Source of the DNA: Methanoculleus sp. UBA374
GTDB lineage: Archaea > Halobacteriota > Methanomicrobia > Methanomicrobiales > Methanoculleaceae
DNA: 22,863 nucleotides
Reading direction: 5' to 3'
NCBI GenBank assembly: GCA_002508705.1
Contig: DAYL01000035.1
Location: 1-22,863, forward strand
The position numbers and the translations under genes were made by a program. Below the pieces are notes generated by a model that worked only from the letters and a program-made list of their open reading frames with translations, made no database searches and was not told where the DNA came from. Shown one piece after another: positions 21,340-22,863 of this stretch (its first letter is position 1; each line of letters starts with the position of its first letter).

Positions 21340-21747
21340 ATGGAGGTGAAAACGACGGATATTTTGAGATATATCAAAAATTTGCTCATTTCTAATCTAC
21401 GTTCTGCCAAGGGACCGATAGCAGTGATCTATAGGAAATTGCTTAACTGGATTAAGACCACTGGACCCATGACAATTGTTGGAGAGTCGATCAAACTAAT
21501 TTTAGAAACCCATAAGCAGAACCCGCCCCAAGCACTCCTTCTCATGGGCGGCGTTGCCATTACAGTATCAATAGTGCCTGTCTGTGGGGTTCTAGCGCTT
21601 CAAGGCATACTTGTCCCGGAAATCATTCATGCCTATGTGATAGCTTACTTGGCTCTCTCCGGAGCCAGCGGAATTGCGATGGCTCTCAACCCGGACTCTT
21701 CATCGGGCTATGGTCTGAATTCAGGCAAATTTTACACGAACCCATAA
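21340..21747 (+). CDS. Membrane protein of unknown function (135 aa) between direct repeats
   Basis: The amphipathic, basic N-terminal 60 residues are followed by two membrane helices (ALLLMGGVAITVSIVPVCGV; IIHAYVIAYLALSGASGIAM) and a short polar tail ending KFYTNP. The ATG at 21340 follows AGGAG (about eight bases). It has a strong TATA promoter, a hairpin terminator at 21769-21788, and flanking repeats, so it is a free-standing cassette. The topology recalls small holin- or toxin-like proteins, but no motif supports that. Codon use is AT-richer than the left part of the window, suggesting acquired DNA. Confidence 0.72.
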   Translation: MEVKTTDILRYIKNLLISNLRSAKGPIAVIYRKLLNWIKTTGPMTIVGESIKLILETHKQNPPQALLLMGGVAITVSIVPVCGVLALQGILVPEIIHAYVIAYLALSGASGIAMALNPDSSSGYGLNSGKFYTNP

Positions 21748-21768
21748 GAGCGCCGAGGCGAGGATCAC

Positions 21769-21788
21769 AGGATCGAATTATCGATCCT
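21769..21788 (+). terminator. Hairpin terminator after the 135-aa gene
   Basis: AGGATCGA-ATTA-TCGATCCT is a perfect 8-bp stem with a 4-base loop, 22 bp after the stop codon and followed by a pyrimidine-rich CTCCTTTC. It has the form of an intrinsic terminator, although the T-run is weak. Confidence 0.55.
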
Positions 21789-21806
21789 CTCCTTTCATCC
21801 GTAGAC

Positions 21807-21917
21807 TTTCTTTACAATGAATATTATTCAAATGCAATATATTATTCCCGTTAGGCCCCCGGTGCTTCGTGAGTGCCGGTTTCAGGAATCCGGGAAACTT
21901 TCTCATCATCTTTAGAT
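21807..21917. repeat. Long direct repeat, right copy
   Basis: Same order of sequence blocks as 21124-21254: TTTCTTTACAATGAAT, a TATTATTCC(C/G)GTTAG block, GAGTGCCGGTTTC (left AAGTGCCGGTTTC), then CATCATCTTTAGAT. It lacks about 20 bp present in the left copy. A further 13-bp piece, GAATTTCTTTACA, is at 22195-22207. The stretch 21918-22045 holds no gene I can see. Confidence 0.75.
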
Positions 21918-21963
21918 TTCTCAGATAGGCTTTTATGTCGGGTGGCACGTTTTGAGGTTATTT

Positions 21964-22222
21964 GTTACCTAAAATAAAAATATTTTATCACGTATTTTGT
22001 TGAAACAAATGGTATAATCACTCAGATGCATCACCTTCCGCGTGTATGATGCGACTTACGGTAACACTCCCATACTACGTATATCAGTCTTTCCACTGGG
22101 ATGCACCGGATCAACATTTCTTGAAATTTAGAGATATACTTGCCGATTCTTCAAATATCACGATTCTAAAGAGATTAAGATAATCTGGGTTTCTGAATTT
22201 CTTTACATCTGTTACCTAAAAT
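21964..22222. repeat. GTTACCTAAAAT 12-mer pair
   Basis: The exact 12-mer GTTACCTAAAAT occurs at 21964-21975 and 22211-22222 in the AT-rich stretch before the CRISPR array. It flanks the small ORF at 22046-22183. Meaning unknown; possibly duplicated promoter or insertion-junction sequence. Confidence 0.4.
22046..22183 (+). CDS. Possible small protein (45 aa)
   Basis: ATGATGCGA at 22046 lies about 30 bp after a TATA-like GGTATAATC (22009-22017), the leaderless layout seen elsewhere here. The frame reads MMRLTVTLPYYVYQSFHWDA, then PDQHFLKFRDILADSSNI and an end ILKRLR before TAA. The composition is protein-like (aromatic, amphipathic) but I recognise no family. It is one of few coding candidates in 21748-22352. 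Confidence 0.33.
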   Translation: MMRLTVTLPYYVYQSFHWDAPDQHFLKFRDILADSSNITILKRLR

Positions 22223-22352
22223 TCATCGGGGGTGAGAAAGAGGGTTACAAGAATATGAACTTTTCCACAAGCGTTATGAGGGGTCTAATTTTCCACAGTT
22301 ATTCATCAAAAAAACTTTAGGAAAGTTATCGCGGGTGCCGGTTGATCCCTTT

Positions 22353-22582
22353 CTTTCGATTCACGCACCCGAGAAGGGTGCGACGGGGTCTCAAAGCAGC
22401 ACGTCAGCGACACCGTGCGATTTCAATCCACGCACCTGCGAAGGGTGCGACAACCGAGTGGCCGGACATCTGCACGCCGTGCCTGATTTCAATCCACGCA
22501 CCCGTGAAGGGTGCGACCGCCAGTTGATCGATTTTTCCGAGGAGATCTATATTTCAATCCACACACCCGCGAAGGGTACGAC
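22353..22582 (-). CRISPR. Short orphan CRISPR array, four I-C-like repeats, three spacers
   Basis: Four 32-nt repeats lie at 22353-22384, 22420-22451, 22486-22517 and 22551-22582, with spacers of 35, 34 and 33 nt. On the minus strand the repeat begins GTCGCACCC, forms a GCACCC/GGGTGC hairpin and ends GGATTGAAAT, the form of type I-C repeats, so minus-strand transcription is likely. The first copy has several mismatches and the last has two; the middle two differ slightly. No cas gene lies in the window, so processing would need Cas proteins encoded elsewhere, or the array is a decaying fragment. Confidence 0.92.
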
Positions 22583-22611
22583 CACAACCCGCCCAGATCA
22601 AACAACGAGAG

Positions 22612-22863
22612 CTAAACTGGGATGCCCTCGACGACCTCTTCGACGCAGATCGGCGGGATGCCGTACAGGATTGACACTTCTTCCACGACCTGCCTGCGCG
22701 GAACCCCATCCCGGAGCCTGCTGGCTACTGTCCGGCGGACATCGTATGCAATTTGCTCGTCTTCATAGACTCCATCAACGTGGCCATATTTTATGAGGTA
22801 GCGGCAGGCCTCTTCGGGGGCATTGGCATAGATATATTGTTGAGGTCATCCCAATACTCTCGC
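22612..22863 (-). pseudogene. Partial gene off the right edge with an AT-repeat frameshift
   Basis: The minus-strand frame ending in TAG at 22612 encodes YANAPEEACRYLIKYGHVDG, VYEDEQIAYDVRRTVASRLR, DGVPRRQVVEEVSILYGIPP and ICVEEVVEGIPV, clearly protein-like. Upstream it meets a TGA. In the neighbouring frame the sequence at the window edge reads REYWDDLNNI. Removing one AT unit from the ATATAT run (22832-22837) joins the two frames smoothly. So either the gene is broken, or the run varies in length, or there is a sequencing slip. Family not recognised. Confidence 0.55.

Noticed and set aside
21470..21482. A ninth ACAATTGT core
   Set aside because: It lies inside the 135-aa gene, the half-sites do not extend (GACAATTGTTGG) and it is not at a promoter; a chance occurrence.
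22335..22796. Open frame of about 150 codons across the CRISPR array
   Set aside because: Its repeated peptide blocks are translations of the CRISPR repeats.

Overview
The window looks like chromosomal DNA of a hydrogenotrophic methanogen of the order Methanomicrobiales, probably Methanoculleus-like. Grounds: a full-length Sep-tRNA:Cys-tRNA synthase (pscS), an archaeal-type Ncs6/SAMP thiolation pair, several genes whose start lies about 25 bp after a TATA box (leaderless mRNAs), GGAGG/GGTG ribosome sites in the others, and GC-rich coding sequence. The genus is an inference from overall character, not from a search.

Left two thirds (1-12.1 kb): a sulfur/cysteine island. It holds three tRNA-Cys(GCA) genes, all on the minus strand. 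It also has an E1-like ThiF/MoeB protein overlapping a MoaD-like sulfur carrier, a cysteine-rich helix-turn-helix regulator overlapping a LarE-type sulfur transferase, and an NcsA-type tRNA thiolase with a small GG-ended carrier. Quinolinate synthase (nadA) follows, then a probable minus-strand operon tRNA-Cys - pscS - metX(+CBS) - cysK - cysE(+DUF59). The main discovery candidate is a palindromic operator, TT(C/A)ACAATTGT(G/T)AA, found eight times between positions 3 and 12057. It lies in or near the promoters of two tRNA-Cys operons, of the HTH-larE operon, of nadA and its divergent neighbour, of a small leaderless ORF, and of something beyond the left edge. In most cases it sits directly after the TATA box, where a repressor would act. 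The HTH protein at 3226-3555, with five cysteines and its own operator, is the natural candidate for the regulator.

Middle (12.1-19.5 kb): ordinary or accessory genes. These are a Pro/Glu-rich small protein, an alpha/beta hydrolase, a lipoprotein, an HD-domain dGTPase-like phosphohydrolase, a RibD-C-type reductase, a RelE toxin-antitoxin pair, an FAD-linked sugar-lactone-oxidase-like protein overlapping a sensory-rhodopsin-transducer-family protein, and an auxin-efflux-type permease.

Right end (19.5-22.9 kb): AT-richer accessory DNA. It has a second RelE-type toxin-antitoxin pair, two short membrane-protein genes (one with an HTH), a two-helix membrane protein bracketed by about 110-130 bp direct repeats, a small orphan CRISPR array with I-C-like repeats, and a frameshifted gene running off the edge. 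Three otherwise convincing genes (nadA, the hydrolase, the first antitoxin) have no ATG/GTG/TTG at a sensible position; each has an Ile codon at normal spacing from a ribosome-binding site.
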